64,000 bases of DNA from CAYSUS01 sp964434165 (lineage in GTDB: Bacteria; Planctomycetota; Planctomycetia; Pirellulales; Thermoguttaceae). Made by a program: the position numbers and the translations under genes. The stretch spans positions 62,001 to 126,000 of the forward strand of contig CAYSUS010000005.1 of the NCBI GenBank assembly GCA_964434165.1, read 5' to 3'. Positions 17,989 through 26,114 of the stretch are shown piece after piece. Every line of letters starts with the position of its first letter. Positions within the stretch are counted from its first letter, which is position 1. The notes beneath the pieces are model-generated. The model was not told the origin of the DNA. It did not search any database and was given only the letters and a program-made list of their open reading frames with translations.

Positions 17989-18741
17989 ATGTTGTGCGAT
18001 GCGGCAAGGGTGACGGTCTGCGCGGTGGCCGTGCTGGGGATCCTGGCCTCCACGGGGCGGGCGGACGACGAGGCCAAGGAGAAGAAGTGCTGCGAGGAGA
18101 AGCCCAAGTGCGCCGAAGAGAAGGCGACCTGCTCGGAGAAGGCCCAGTGCACTGTCTCGGCCGAGGCGAAGTGCTGCGCCCAGCCCGAGTGCTCCGCGGA
18201 GGAGATGGAGAAGATGATGGCCGAGTGGGGCAAGCCCGGCCCCGAGCACGAGGCTCTCAAGCCGCTGCTCGGCACCTGGAAGGCGAAGATGACCTGCTAC
18301 ATGACCAACCCCGGCAAAGCGACCGTCTCCGAGGGCAGGTCCACGTTCAAGCTGATCCTGGGCGGACGGTACATGGTGCAGAACTTCCAGTCGAAGATGA
18401 ACGGCAAGCCCTACCACGGCATGGGCCTGACCGGCTACGACAAGACCAAGAAGAAGTACACCGGCGTGTGGATCGACAACATGAGCACGTCGATGATGCA
18501 GACCGAGGGCGAGTACTGCCAGGAGAAGGACGCGCTGGTGGATACGGGCACGGCCGTCTCGCCGATGGGGGAGGTGGAGATGAAGATGGTCAGCAAGCTG
18601 GTGGACGACGATCACATGACCTTCGCCATGTACATGGTCCAGGGCGACAAGGAGGTGAAGATGATGGAGATCGACTACACGCGGCAGTCCGACAAGCCCA
18701 AGGGCAAGAAGGGCAAAACCGATAGGAAGGACAAGAAGTAG
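17989..18741 (+). CDS. Secreted DUF1579 protein with Cys-rich N-terminal segment
   Basis: 250 residues. After a signal peptide (cleavage near GRADDE) comes a Lys/Glu-rich segment, about residues 29-75, with eight cysteines, two of them as CC pairs (KKCCEEKPKC, EKATCSEKAQC, AKCCAQPEC). From about residue 75 on it is a DUF1579 domain: HEALKPLLGTWKAKMTCYM, LILGGRYMVQNF, GMGLTGYDKTKKKYTGVWID and FAMYMVQGDKEVKMMEIDY. DUF1579 is a lipocalin-like family of unknown function. The tail is strongly basic. The Cys-rich segment could bind metal or form disulfides; this is inference. Confidence 0.85.
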   Translation: MLCDAARVTVCAVAVLGILASTGRADDEAKEKKCCEEKPKCAEEKATCSEKAQCTVSAEAKCCAQPECSAEEMEKMMAEWGKPGPEHEALKPLLGTWKAKMTCYMTNPGKATVSEGRSTFKLILGGRYMVQNFQSKMNGKPYHGMGLTGYDKTKKKYTGVWIDNMSTSMMQTEGEYCQEKDALVDTGTAVSPMGEVEMKMVSKLVDDDHMTFAMYMVQGDKEVKMMEIDYTRQSDKPKGKKGKTDRKDKK

Positions 18742-18776
18742 ATCGCCGCTCGACTCGGTCCGCTGTAGCAACGACC

Positions 18777-18810
18777 CGACGCGCGGGAGGCAAGGGCCTT
18801 CCGCGCGTCG
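18777..18810. terminator. Hairpin between convergent genes
   Basis: Perfect 10 bp arms CGACGCGCGG (18777-18786) and CCGCGCGTCG (18801-18810) with a 14-base loop, in the 94 bases between the DUF1579 gene and the convergent gene that ends at 18836. There is no T-tract, so intrinsic termination is only likely. Confidence 0.5.
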
Positions 18811-18835
18811 CTCGGCTTCTTGGCCGGCTACAGCC

Positions 18836-19219
18836 CTATCCTGTCGCGCTGTCTGCCGGCGAGATGTCGACAAGCTCGATGCAGCCGGCCGTTTTCAGTC
18901 CCACGATCGTGACCACCTCGTCCCCCATCCGCCGGACGATGTCGTTCATGAGCTCCGGCGGAACGCGCACTGGCTCTGTGACTCCGTCCTCGCGGGTTTC
19001 CCCGCAGTCCAACGCCATCGAGGCAGCGCGTCGCAAGAGCACGGACCGCGTCGGCTCGGGCGTGGAGTCGGCTGCCGCGGCCAGGGCGGCCTCTCTCTCC
19101 ATCTCGAAAGCCCGGCGGGAGAGCGAGGCCGCTTCCGCGTCGGCGCCCCGCGTGTTGGCGACCAACGCCAGTTCCGCGAGGTCCATCGCCGATTCATGAA
19201 GGGCGCCGATATCGCTCAT
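18836..19219 (-). CDS. Small protein of unknown function, downstream member of gene pair
   Basis: 127 residues from the ATG at 19219 (MSDIGALHESAMDLAELALVA). The frame is open to an ATG at 19270, but that start would overlap the upstream gene further. Residues 1-80 look all-helical (DAEAASLSRRAFEMEREAAL, then RSVLLRRAASMALDCGE), a pattern like a helical-repeat or TPR-like fragment. The C-terminal 40 residues are different (VGLKTAGCIELVD). I do not recognise a named family. It overlaps the upstream gene by 26 bases, so the two are probably translated together. Function unknown; a two-component module such as toxin-antitoxin is possible. Confidence 0.6.
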   Translation of the reverse strand: MSDIGALHESAMDLAELALVANTRGADAEAASLSRRAFEMEREAALAAAADSTPEPTRSVLLRRAASMALDCGETREDGVTEPVRVPPELMNDIVRRMGDEVVTIVGLKTAGCIELVDISPADSATG

Positions 19220-19586
19220 TCGTCTTGGCCACTCTTGTTTGGGGACGCCCGAACTCCACAACGACCCCATACGCAGGCAACCCGAGTTGATCTGACTTGG
19301 ACGTCTGCTCGAGCTTCTGCTTCAGTCGAGACCTCACCTGGGAGTCGGTTCCTTCAAGAATTCCGGAGACTTCCAACCGGGCCTTGTTCTGGAAGAGAGG
19401 CTCATCTTCGCCAAGCCAGTCGTCGAACCCTTTGCCCTTGCGAGCCCGCTCGATCGCCCTGAGCCCCGTCAGGTCCCTGAGGACTAGGATGGCCACGCCG
19501 CACGCCGCGAGCTCCGTCGCCTCCTCGAGGTCTCCGTAAGCTCTTACGGCTCCTCCAGGCAGACCGGCCCAATGCATGGGGCCCAT
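19194..19586 (-). CDS. Protein of unknown function, upstream member of gene pair
   Basis: 130 residues. An alpha/beta pattern leads into a charged motif region: AIERARKGKGFDDWLGEDE, FQNKARLEVSGIL, then VRSRLKQKLEQTSKSDQLGLPAYGVVVEFG. The D-x-W-L-G and FQNKARLEVSGI segments look like the conserved core of a small family I have seen only as hypothetical proteins in Planctomycetota and Cyanobacteria. The K-R-D-E-K spacing could suit a nuclease-like or nucleotide-binding fold, but this is speculation. The start is uncertain because no good ribosome-binding site precedes 19586. Its stop overlaps the start of the next gene by 26 bases. Confidence 0.55.
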   Translation of the reverse strand: MGPMHWAGLPGGAVRAYGDLEEATELAACGVAILVLRDLTGLRAIERARKGKGFDDWLGEDEPLFQNKARLEVSGILEGTDSQVRSRLKQKLEQTSKSDQLGLPAYGVVVEFGRPQTRVAKTNERYRRPS

Positions 19587-19708
19587 TGAAGCGGGTAGTG
19601 CAATTGCCCCGCAAGACGTTGGGGGCAGAGCGGCGCTGCCTGCTTGCGCGAGGGGAAAGAGGTCCGCCGGAACCCCGACAGAATGTGAGAGGTGAGCCGG
19701 TCTGATCA

Positions 19709-19732
19709 GGCCGACGCGGCCCGGCTCGGAAG
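19709..19732 (+). repeat. 24 bp dispersed repeat, family G copy 1
   Basis: GGCCGACGCGGCCCGGCTCG plus GAAG. The same 24-mer with one change occurs at 22207-22230 inside the lipoate ligase gene. Here it lies in the 168-base spacer before the YTV gene stop. Confidence 0.65.
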
Positions 19733-19754
19733 GGAATCCTGCGTAACGGTCCGC

Positions 19755-21185
19755 TTACGTCGTTTTCGCCCCGGCCCCGTACACGTCGTTCTCCGGCCTG
19801 GCCGGCTTGGGGACGTCCGAGGGCGTGCCCCCGGTGCCCTCCGGCTCTCCGGGCTTCGGCAGCGTCTCGTCCAGGGGAAGGGCCGGCTTGCGGTCGGCCG
19901 GGTCCCCGCTCTTCGGCGCGGCCGGGGTGGGCTCGCGGCTCTCTGCCGGCGACTCACGGTAATACAGATCGGCCGACGGCGCCGAAGGCTCGACCAGCGG
20001 GATCGTCTCCACGATCGGGTTGCCGCACGGATCGACCGGCACCCGGGCGCAGACCACGCGCGGGGTATAGACGTGGTAGGTTATCGGCACCCGCTTCTCC
20101 ACGCACCGCGGCACCTGAACCGTCTCCTCCACGGCCACCATCTTGCAGACCTTTACCGGCACCTGCTCCTCGCGCGCTTCGGTCACCATCTTGTAGGTCG
20201 TCACCGGCACCTTGCGCACGACCTCCTGGGGGACCATTTTGCAGACCTTCACGGGCACCTTGCGCTCCACGCGCTCGACCACCCGCTTGTACGTCGTCAC
20301 CGGGACGCGGCGGACCTGGCGCTCCTCGACCATCCGCGTGACCTGCACCGGCACCTTTCGGCAGACCTTCTCCTCCTCGTAGCGGCAGACCTCGACCGGC
20401 ACCTGGCGCGCCACGGTCTGCGGCACGTACGTGGTCTGCGGCACCTGCACCGGAACCACGTTGGGCTTGTACACGCGCTGCACTTCGTAGGTCCCTGGGC
20501 GCGGGACCCAGTAGAGGCCCGAGCGCTGGTACGCCGTCTGCCCCGTCACCGGATCGACCACGCACGCGCTGGACTGCCAGGAGAGGCCGTAGCGGAACAG
20601 CGGCTCGCGGTAGCGGACCTCATCGACGTACCCGCCCATGTCCCGATAGGTCGTGCGCAGCGTGGTGACCGGCTGCATCTGCGTGGTGTACTCGGTGCGG
20701 TAGGCGGTCTCCCGGACGGGGCGCAGCACGGTCTGGCAGACCTCGCGCTCCTCGGTCAGCGTAACCGGCTTGCGCACGACGACCGTCTCCTCGCGCTCCG
20801 AGGTCTCCGCCACGTAACGCACGCGGTCGTAGCTCTCGTCGCGGACCTGGGTCTCGTACACCGGCTTCCACACCGTATAGCGATCCTCGCGCTCCGTGGT
20901 CTCGGCCACCGGCTTGGAGACCGTGTAGCGCCGCACGCGCATCTGGGTCTCCCAGACCGGGCGGTACGTGGTCACCTTGCGCTCCTCGAGCACGTTCTCG
21001 TATTCGATGCGATAGGCCGTCACCTCCTGCTGGTCGTACACGGTCTGATAGACCAGGCGGTAGGTCACGCCGTCGTTGGCCGTGAGCATGGCCCCGCCGG
21101 GCATATAGACCTGCGCGTCGGCCGCGCCGCCGACCAGAAGCAACACCGCGAGCCCCACGCATGCCGCCGATATCTGCCCGATCAT
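19755..21185 (-). CDS. Secreted YTV-repeat protein
   Basis: 476 residues from the ATG at 21185, which begins a signal peptide (VGLAVLLLVGGAADAQ); the frame is open further upstream but without signal-like sequence. The body is dominated by valine/tyrosine/threonine-rich repeats: RKVTTYRPVWETQ, RRYTVSKPVAETTERE, RRVPVTTYKRV, VRKVPVTTYKMV, VPVKVCKMV (twice). This is the pattern of the planctomycete YTV domain (PF07639). The C-terminal ~80 residues are Pro/Glu-rich and disordered. The role is unknown; a structural or cell-surface role is likely because of the export signal and repeats. Cysteines in the repeats (KVCKMV, EVCRYEEEKVCRK) may form cross-links. Confidence 0.85.
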   Translation of the reverse strand: MIGQISAACVGLAVLLLVGGAADAQVYMPGGAMLTANDGVTYRLVYQTVYDQQEVTAYRIEYENVLEERKVTTYRPVWETQMRVRRYTVSKPVAETTEREDRYTVWKPVYETQVRDESYDRVRYVAETSEREETVVVRKPVTLTEEREVCQTVLRPVRETAYRTEYTTQMQPVTTLRTTYRDMGGYVDEVRYREPLFRYGLSWQSSACVVDPVTGQTAYQRSGLYWVPRPGTYEVQRVYKPNVVPVQVPQTTYVPQTVARQVPVEVCRYEEEKVCRKVPVQVTRMVEERQVRRVPVTTYKRVVERVERKVPVKVCKMVPQEVVRKVPVTTYKMVTEAREEQVPVKVCKMVAVEETVQVPRCVEKRVPITYHVYTPRVVCARVPVDPCGNPIVETIPLVEPSAPSADLYYRESPAESREPTPAAPKSGDPADRKPALPLDETLPKPGEPEGTGGTPSDVPKPARPENDVYGAGAKTT

Positions 21186-21728
21186 GTCCGCTGCACCTCG
21201 CCCGCCCGATGGCTGGCTCTCTGTCTGGATGTCTTCTGCCTGTACGTGATACGCAACGGCCGGCGCACGGCCGTCTGGGCCAGCGCGCAGTCCGCCTCCC
21301 AAAGAGTGTGCGAAACAATCAGGCGGCGGGCAAATGGCGCCCGGGCCGCAGGGGACGAGAAACCGGCTTCTAATGCTTGCGGCGCAATGGGTTAGCATTT
21401 TTTCAGATTTTTTGAAGTTTCTCTGGGGCCGCGCCGAGCGCCGGCCGGGGAGGATCGATGTAAATTGTTGTATGAATGATGGTTACAGCACGCCCTTCCC
21501 CGACCGACAAAGGCCGCAGGGTCCGCCAGGCGCGGGCTGGGGACACGTCTTGCGCGCCGCGTTGCCGCCACGGCCATGCCCTTTTCGCGCCCGGAAGAGG
21601 CTGCGAGAATTCGAAGACCGGTGTTCGGAAGGGCGCCTCGTCACGGCCCCTGCCGGCAGCAACCGGTGGCTGGGAAGAGGACCGTGAAGGGGCGGAGCGA
21701 GTCTGCGTTCTTCAAGACCCATCACGCG
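21186..21728. other. Divergent intergenic region without a gene
   Basis: 543 bases between the YTV gene (minus) and the lipoate ligase gene (plus). Open frames here have no coding features. The middle holds the most AT-rich patch nearby (21389-21422, with TTTTTTCAGATTTTTTGAAG). A second AT-rich spot is TGTAAATTGTTGTATGAATG (21459-21478). Both are possible promoter or regulator sites, but no clear -35/-10 pair was found. Confidence 0.5.
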
Positions 21729-22571
21729 ATGCGACATCTGGATCTGACGCTCCCGTCGCCTGAGGAGAACCTGGCCCTCGACGAGGCCCTGCTCGAGGAG
21801 GCCGAGGACGCCCCAGGACCATGCGAGGTGCTGCGGACCTGGGAGCCTGAGAGACCGATGGTCGTGGTGGGGCGGTCGTCGCGGATCGACGCCGAAGTCC
21901 ACCTGGACGCCTGCCGCGAGCTGGGCTTCCCCGTGCTCCGCCGGGCCAGCGGCGGGGCGGCCATCGTCGCCGGGCCGGGGTGCCTGATGTACGCCGTGGT
22001 GCTCAGCTACGAGCGGCTTGCTTCGCTGCGCCGGATCGACCAGGCCCACCGCTACGTGCTCAACACCCTGGCCGCGGCGTTGCACCCGCTCGTCTCCGGC
22101 GTGCGATGCCGAGGGATCAGCGACCTGGTCATCCGCGCGGACCCCGAGGGCTTCCGAAGTCTTCAAGACTTCGGAAGTCTGCAAGAGCGTCACCCGGATG
22201 CTGCCGGGCCGACACGGCCCGGCTCGGAAGGCAGGGGGTGCGACGCGGGCGGCGCATCGACCGACCGCAAATTCTCCGGCAACAGCGTGCGGTGCCGGCG
22301 GCGCCACCTGCTCTATCATGGGACGCTGCTTTACGACTTCCCCCTCGATCTCGTCGCCCGGTGCCTGAAGATGCCGCCGCGCCAGCCCGACTATCGCGAC
22401 GGGCGCCAGCACGGCGACTTCCTCATCAACCTGCCCGTCCCGCGCGAGGCCATCCGCCGCGCCGTGGTCGGCGCCTGGCGGGCCGGCGCATCGACCGGCG
22501 ACTGGCCGCACGCGCGCGTTGCCCGCCTCGTGGCCGAACGGTACGGCTGCCCCGAGTGGCACGCGGGGTAG
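21729..22571 (+). CDS. Lipoate--protein ligase family protein with repeat-derived insertion
   Basis: 280 residues from the ATG at 21729 (RHLDLTLPSPEENLALDEALL); the frame is open to 21576 but the upstream part has no family features. It belongs to the biotin/lipoate A/B ligase fold: RRASGGAAIVAGPGCLMYAV near residues 73-95, GISDLVI at 129-135, and the catalytic-lysine motif DRKFSGNS with Lys181. These enzymes activate lipoate or octanoate and attach it to 2-oxoacid dehydrogenase or glycine-cleavage proteins. Between GISDLVI and DRKFSGN there are about 43 extra residues (136-178). Their DNA contains a 27 bp perfect palindrome and a copy of a dispersed 24-mer. Whether the enzyme is still active is unknown. 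Confidence 0.82.
   Translation: MRHLDLTLPSPEENLALDEALLEEAEDAPGPCEVLRTWEPERPMVVVGRSSRIDAEVHLDACRELGFPVLRRASGGAAIVAGPGCLMYAVVLSYERLASLRRIDQAHRYVLNTLAAALHPLVSGVRCRGISDLVIRADPEGFRSLQDFGSLQERHPDAAGPTRPGSEGRGCDAGGASTDRKFSGNSVRCRRRHLLYHGTLLYDFPLDLVARCLKMPPRQPDYRDGRQHGDFLINLPVPREAIRRAVVGAWRAGASTGDWPHARVARLVAERYGCPEWHAG
22151..22177. repeat. Perfect palindrome, family C copy 1 (in coding sequence)
   Basis: CTTCCGAAGTCTT, one central C, AAGACTTCGGAAG: 13 bp perfect arms. It is read in frame as part of the lipoate ligase. Relatives lie at 22614, 26042, 29188 and 41202. Confidence 0.85.
22207..22230 (+). repeat. 24 bp dispersed repeat, family G copy 2 (in coding sequence)
   Basis: 23 of 24 bases match 19709-19732. 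It lies 30 bases after the family C palindrome, inside the extra segment of the lipoate ligase gene. Confidence 0.65.
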
Positions 22572-22613
22572 CAAGGTTCAGGTGCCGTGTCCCTCCGGCT
22601 CGGAGTATCGAGA

Positions 22614-22646
22614 AGACCTCCGACGTCCCGGAGACGGCGGAAGTCG
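22614..22646. repeat. Decayed palindrome, family C copy 2
   Basis: AGACCTCCGACGTCC, CGG, AGACGGCGGAAGTCG. Each arm differs from the family consensus AGACTTCCGAAGTCT at about three positions. It lies between the convergent lipoate ligase and alkaline phosphatase genes. Confidence 0.5.
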
Positions 22647-22659
22647 TGGACGAGGCCCG

Positions 22660-24372
22660 TCACCGAGTCGCCACCTCGGGCAGCGGGGCGCTAGTGCCTG
22701 TCAGCAGATGGATCGCCTGGAGCGGGACATAGACCTTCTTGGTGTTGGGCGCATAGACGACCACGCCCTCCAGCTCGTGCGTCGTCTCTCCGATCTTCAT
22801 CAGGTTCTTGTGAACCGGCAGTTCGGCTCTCTTGCCGCCCAGCTCGATAAGCACCGCGGGATTGGGCCCGTCGGCGCCCGCGACGGCCACTTTGGCGTCG
22901 GGCAGCATGGCGGCGGGCTCGACGAACAGGCGCCCGCCGAGCGCCTTCAGATCGATCCGGAGGGCATCGGCAAGGCACATGCCGATCTCGGGCGCGTCGT
23001 GGAGCCCCTCGGGCCTGCCCGGCCCGTAGGCGAACAGCGGCACGTCGCCGCCCACGTGCCCGTGGCTCGTCCAGCCGATCACGGTGTAGCGGGCGCAGAG
23101 GATCTTGCCGAAGGCGTTGTGCGGATTGCCTCGGTTCTGCCCGGCGTACTCGATCAGGTCGGCCGCGTCCTGGTCGGTGATCTTCAAGCCCCACCACTTC
23201 TCCACGACCCGCTTCACGTTGGCCGGGCTCTGATCGCCGCCCAGCTCCTTCCACATCGCCGGGGCCGAGGCCTTCATCTTCCTGAGCGGCTCGACGAGCT
23301 CCTCGTAGCTCATCTCCGAGTAGCGGCCGCTGGTGCGGTAATTGCCGATCGACATCCCGCCCGTGTTGTGGTCCGAAAGGGCCACCACCAGCGTGTTGCC
23401 GTCGCGCCTGGCATACTCCAGGGCCGCAGCCACGGTGCGGTCGAACATCACCAGGTCGCTGAGCAGGTGGGCCGGGTCGTTGGCGTGCCCCGCCCAATCG
23501 ACCTGGCTCCCCTCGACGATCAGGAAGAACCCCTTGGGGTTCTTGGAGAGAAGCTCGATGGCCTTGCGGGTCATCTGCTCCAGGGTCGGCTCGGTCGGGG
23601 CCAGTCGCGGGCGGTCGATCTCGGCGGCCATGTGGCTGGCCGAGAACATGCCGAAGACCCGTCCGCCGGTCACCTGGGCCAGCTCCTCGCCGGTCTTGAC
23701 CAGCCGGTACTCGCGCTGGCGGAGGACTTCGGTCAGGTCCTCGCCGTCCTTGCGCTTGCCGCCGTCCTTCTCGGGAAGGAGGTAGGCCATTCCGCCGCCG
23801 AGCACCACGTCCACGTTCTGATGCGCGGCCTGCTCCATGATGTCCAGCTCCCAGCCGCGCTCGGGCACGTGGGCCATGAACGCCGCCGGCGTGGCGTGCG
23901 TCACGCGCGACGTGGAGACCACGCCGGTCGCTTTGCCCAGCAGCTTCGCCCCCTCCAGCACGTTGGCCAGCGGACGGTACTGAAGCTGCGAGACGGGGGC
24001 GGGCACGGGCGTGATCGTCTTCGCGCGCGGGCCCACGCCGATGAAGTTGTCGCTGGTGCGGATGCCGCAGGCAAAGGCCGTGGCCATGGGGGCCGAGTCC
24101 GCGACGACCGCGTCGGCGATGTAGGTCTTCACCGCCCCGGTGAGCATCGAGTCGAGCGTGAGCGGATGCCCGGTGAACCATCGGGCAAGCGTGTAGCCCT
24201 CGGCGCCGCAGCCATCGACCACCAGGAGGATCACGTTCTTGGCGCTCGGTTGCCTCGAGGCCGGCTCCGCCGAAGCCGGGGTGACCAGCCCCACAACCAC
24301 GGCCAGAAGGGCCAGCAGGGAGACGGCGTGCGCTCGTTGGAAGGCTTTGAGCAATCGGTTGGGGCTGCGCAT
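22660..24372 (-). CDS. Alkaline phosphatase, secreted
   Basis: 570 residues. The frame is open far upstream (to 25962), but the ATG at 24372 begins a signal peptide (VSLLALLAVVVGLVTPASA), so it is the start. The metal and catalytic motifs of the PhoA family are present. They are the first metal Asp in VILLVVDGCG, the nucleophile Ser in DSAPMATAFACG, STSRVTHATPAAF, the metal ligands in VEGSQVDWAGHAND and LSDHNTGG (usually ADHETGG), and the last His in TSHGHVGGDVPLFAYG. It should hydrolyse phosphate monoesters outside the cytoplasm. The C-terminal ~90 residues (VAVAGADGPNPAVLIELGGK) form an extra beta-rich domain. A TACAAT box at 24430-24425 on this strand is a possible -10. Confidence 0.9.
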   Translation of the reverse strand: MRSPNRLLKAFQRAHAVSLLALLAVVVGLVTPASAEPASRQPSAKNVILLVVDGCGAEGYTLARWFTGHPLTLDSMLTGAVKTYIADAVVADSAPMATAFACGIRTSDNFIGVGPRAKTITPVPAPVSQLQYRPLANVLEGAKLLGKATGVVSTSRVTHATPAAFMAHVPERGWELDIMEQAAHQNVDVVLGGGMAYLLPEKDGGKRKDGEDLTEVLRQREYRLVKTGEELAQVTGGRVFGMFSASHMAAEIDRPRLAPTEPTLEQMTRKAIELLSKNPKGFFLIVEGSQVDWAGHANDPAHLLSDLVMFDRTVAAALEYARRDGNTLVVALSDHNTGGMSIGNYRTSGRYSEMSYEELVEPLRKMKASAPAMWKELGGDQSPANVKRVVEKWWGLKITDQDAADLIEYAGQNRGNPHNAFGKILCARYTVIGWTSHGHVGGDVPLFAYGPGRPEGLHDAPEIGMCLADALRIDLKALGGRLFVEPAAMLPDAKVAVAGADGPNPAVLIELGGKRAELPVHKNLMKIGETTHELEGVVVYAPNTKKVYVPLQAIHLLTGTSAPLPEVATR

Positions 24373-24454
24373 GGGACGGGACTCCGGGGGGTGGTTCGAC
24401 GTGGACAAGGTGGGTATCCAAGGCATTGTAGCGGTTTCGGCAACCGCGCGCACC

Positions 24455-24557
24455 GGGGACAGGAACCGTTCTCCCCATCCAGGAACGAGCCCATCCGCGG
24501 CCGCGCCGGCGCCGCGTGGACAAGCGGGGGCGTGCGGTCGATTGAGAACGGGTCCAG
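24455..24557 (-). repeat. Interspersed inverted-repeat element, family A copy 3
   Basis: A 103 bp element in the opposite orientation to the copies at 442 and 3881. GGAACCGTTCTC (24462-24473) pairs with GAGAACGGGTCC (24544-24555) at 11 of 12 positions, and it carries the same GGGGACA outer end. It lies in the divergent promoter region between alkaline phosphatase and the propeller gene, just upstream of the -35 box at 24572. Confidence 0.8.
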
Positions 24558-24571
24558 CCCCCCTGCCGCGC

Positions 24572-24600
24572 TTGACCCGCGCCGCGACACGGCCGACAAT
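24572..24600 (+). promoter_or_regulatory. Sigma-70 type promoter of propeller gene
   Basis: TTGACC (24572-24577), a 17-base spacer and GACAAT (24595-24600), 75 bases before the ATG at 24676. GAGGTG at 24665 is the ribosome-binding site. Confidence 0.6.
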
Positions 24601-24675
24601 GGAAAGCCGCTTCCGACCCCACCGGGCGCGCCGTTTGCGCCGTCCCACCCACCGTTTCGCTCTTGAGGTGCCTTG

Positions 24676-25923
24676 ATGCGGACTTTCGCCCCGTTGATGG
24701 TTCTCTCGTTCGTGCTCGGCTCCTCCGGCCTTCAGAACGTCCGCGCCCAGGACGGCGATTGGCCGCAGTGGCGGGGCGCGAAGCAGGACGGCATCTCGCG
24801 CGAGACGGGCCTCTTGGAGACCTGGCCGGAGAACGGCCCGCCCGAGCTGTGGCGTGTGCCCCTCGGCGGCGGCTTCTCGGCCGTCTCCGTGGCCGGCGGC
24901 AAGGCGTACACCATGGGCGTGGCCGATGGGAAGGAAGTGGCCGTATGCCTTGACGCCGCGACGGGGAAAGTCCTTTGGAGAGTCCCCCGCGGCAAGCTCT
25001 TCGAGAACTCCTACGGCGACGGGCCCCGCGCCACGCCCACCATCGACGAGGACCGCGTCTACACGCTCGGCGCCGACGGCACGCTCATGTGCCTTGGGGC
25101 CGACTCGGGCGAGAAGCTGTGGGGATACAACCTGCTGGAAAAGTTCGAGGCCGAGAACGCGGAGTACGGCCTCTCGGCCTCGCCCGTCGTCAAGGGAAAG
25201 ATGCTGCTGGTCGTCTCCGGAAAGAAGGAGGGCAAGACGCTCCTCGCGCTCGACAAGACGAGCGGGGAGGTGCTGTGGACGAGCCTCGGCGACCTGCCGG
25301 GCTACTCCACGCCGCTGCCCACGGAGATCGACGGCGTGCCGCTTCTGGTCGTGCTTACCGGGGACGCGGTGGTCGGGGTCTCGCCCGACACCGGCGAGGA
25401 ATACTGGCGCCATCCGTGGAAGACGACCATGGACGCCAACGTGGCCACGCCGATCGTCCAGGGCAAGACCCTGTTCATCTCCACGGGCTACAACCGGGGC
25501 GCCGGCTGGTTCGTCCTCTCCGCGGACGGCGGCAAGATACAGGCGGAGCTCGCGGAGGAGCTGACTCGAAGTAGCGGCCGCGACATGAAGAACTACCTCT
25601 CCACGTCGGTGCTCCTCGACGGCCACCTGTACGGGTTCAACAACACGGCCCTGACTTGCATGGAGTTCGAGACCGGCGAGACGAAGTGGCGCGAGCGGGG
25701 CTTCAACCGCGGCTCGCTGATCGCCGCGGACGGCAAGCTGATCGTCCTCGGCGAGCGGGGCACGCTGGCGCTGGTCGAGGCCTCGCCCGAAGAGTACAAG
25801 GAGCGCGGCAAGTTCCAGGTGCTCCAGGGCCGCTGCTGGACCGTTCCCACGCTGGCCGCCGGCCGGCTCTACGTGCGGGACGAGCAGGAGCTGGCGTGCC
25901 TGGACCTGCGGAAGCCCCAGTAG
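24676..25923 (+). CDS. Secreted PQQ-type beta-propeller protein
   Basis: 415 residues. The ATG at 24676, with GAGGTG upstream, starts a signal peptide ending near VRAQD. A TTG one codon earlier is less likely. The mature part begins DWPQWRGAKQDGISRETGLL, the standard opening of planctomycete outer-membrane-assembly-like (BamB-type) PQQ propellers. Blades with the W-motif repeat regularly (GKVLWRVPRG, GEKLWGYNLL, GEVLWTSLGD, GEEYWRHPWK, GETKWRERGF). No calcium or PQQ-binding catalytic residues of quinoprotein dehydrogenases are evident, so it is probably a binding or scaffolding protein. The stop codon forms the start of a 32 bp tandem repeat. Confidence 0.88.
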   Translation: MRTFAPLMVLSFVLGSSGLQNVRAQDGDWPQWRGAKQDGISRETGLLETWPENGPPELWRVPLGGGFSAVSVAGGKAYTMGVADGKEVAVCLDAATGKVLWRVPRGKLFENSYGDGPRATPTIDEDRVYTLGADGTLMCLGADSGEKLWGYNLLEKFEAENAEYGLSASPVVKGKMLLVVSGKKEGKTLLALDKTSGEVLWTSLGDLPGYSTPLPTEIDGVPLLVVLTGDAVVGVSPDTGEEYWRHPWKTTMDANVATPIVQGKTLFISTGYNRGAGWFVLSADGGKIQAELAEELTRSSGRDMKNYLSTSVLLDGHLYGFNNTALTCMEFETGETKWRERGFNRGSLIAADGKLIVLGERGTLALVEASPEEYKERGKFQVLQGRCWTVPTLAAGRLYVRDEQELACLDLRKPQ

Positions 25924-26014
25924 CAGGCAATCCCCAAATGCCGTACGCTTAGTAGCAGCCATTCTCCAAATGCCGTACGCTTAGTAGCAGGCATATTCCG
26001 CAGTGCCGTCCTTC
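25919..26014 (+). repeat. 32 bp tandem repeat beginning at a stop codon
   Basis: Two and a half copies of a 32-mer starting AGTAGCAGGCAATCCCCAAA: 25919-25950, 25951-25982 (a few changes) and 25983-26014 (more decayed). The first unit includes the last two bases of the final Gln codon and the TAG stop of the propeller gene. Confidence 0.85.
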
Positions 26015-26041
26015 CCGTCCAGCAAAACACCCCAACCAGCC

Positions 26042-26074
26042 AGACTTCCGAAGTCTCGAAGACCTCGGATGGCT
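26042..26074. repeat. Palindrome, family C copy 3
   Basis: AGACTTCCGAAGTCT (26042-26056), CGA, then an imperfect second arm (12 of 15). It lies 40 bases before the ATG of the oxidoreductase gene, so a transcript would carry it in the leader. Confidence 0.65.
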
Positions 26075-26114
26075 CCGAAGCCCCCCTCGATTGCCACCCC
26101 AGGGAGACCCGCCC

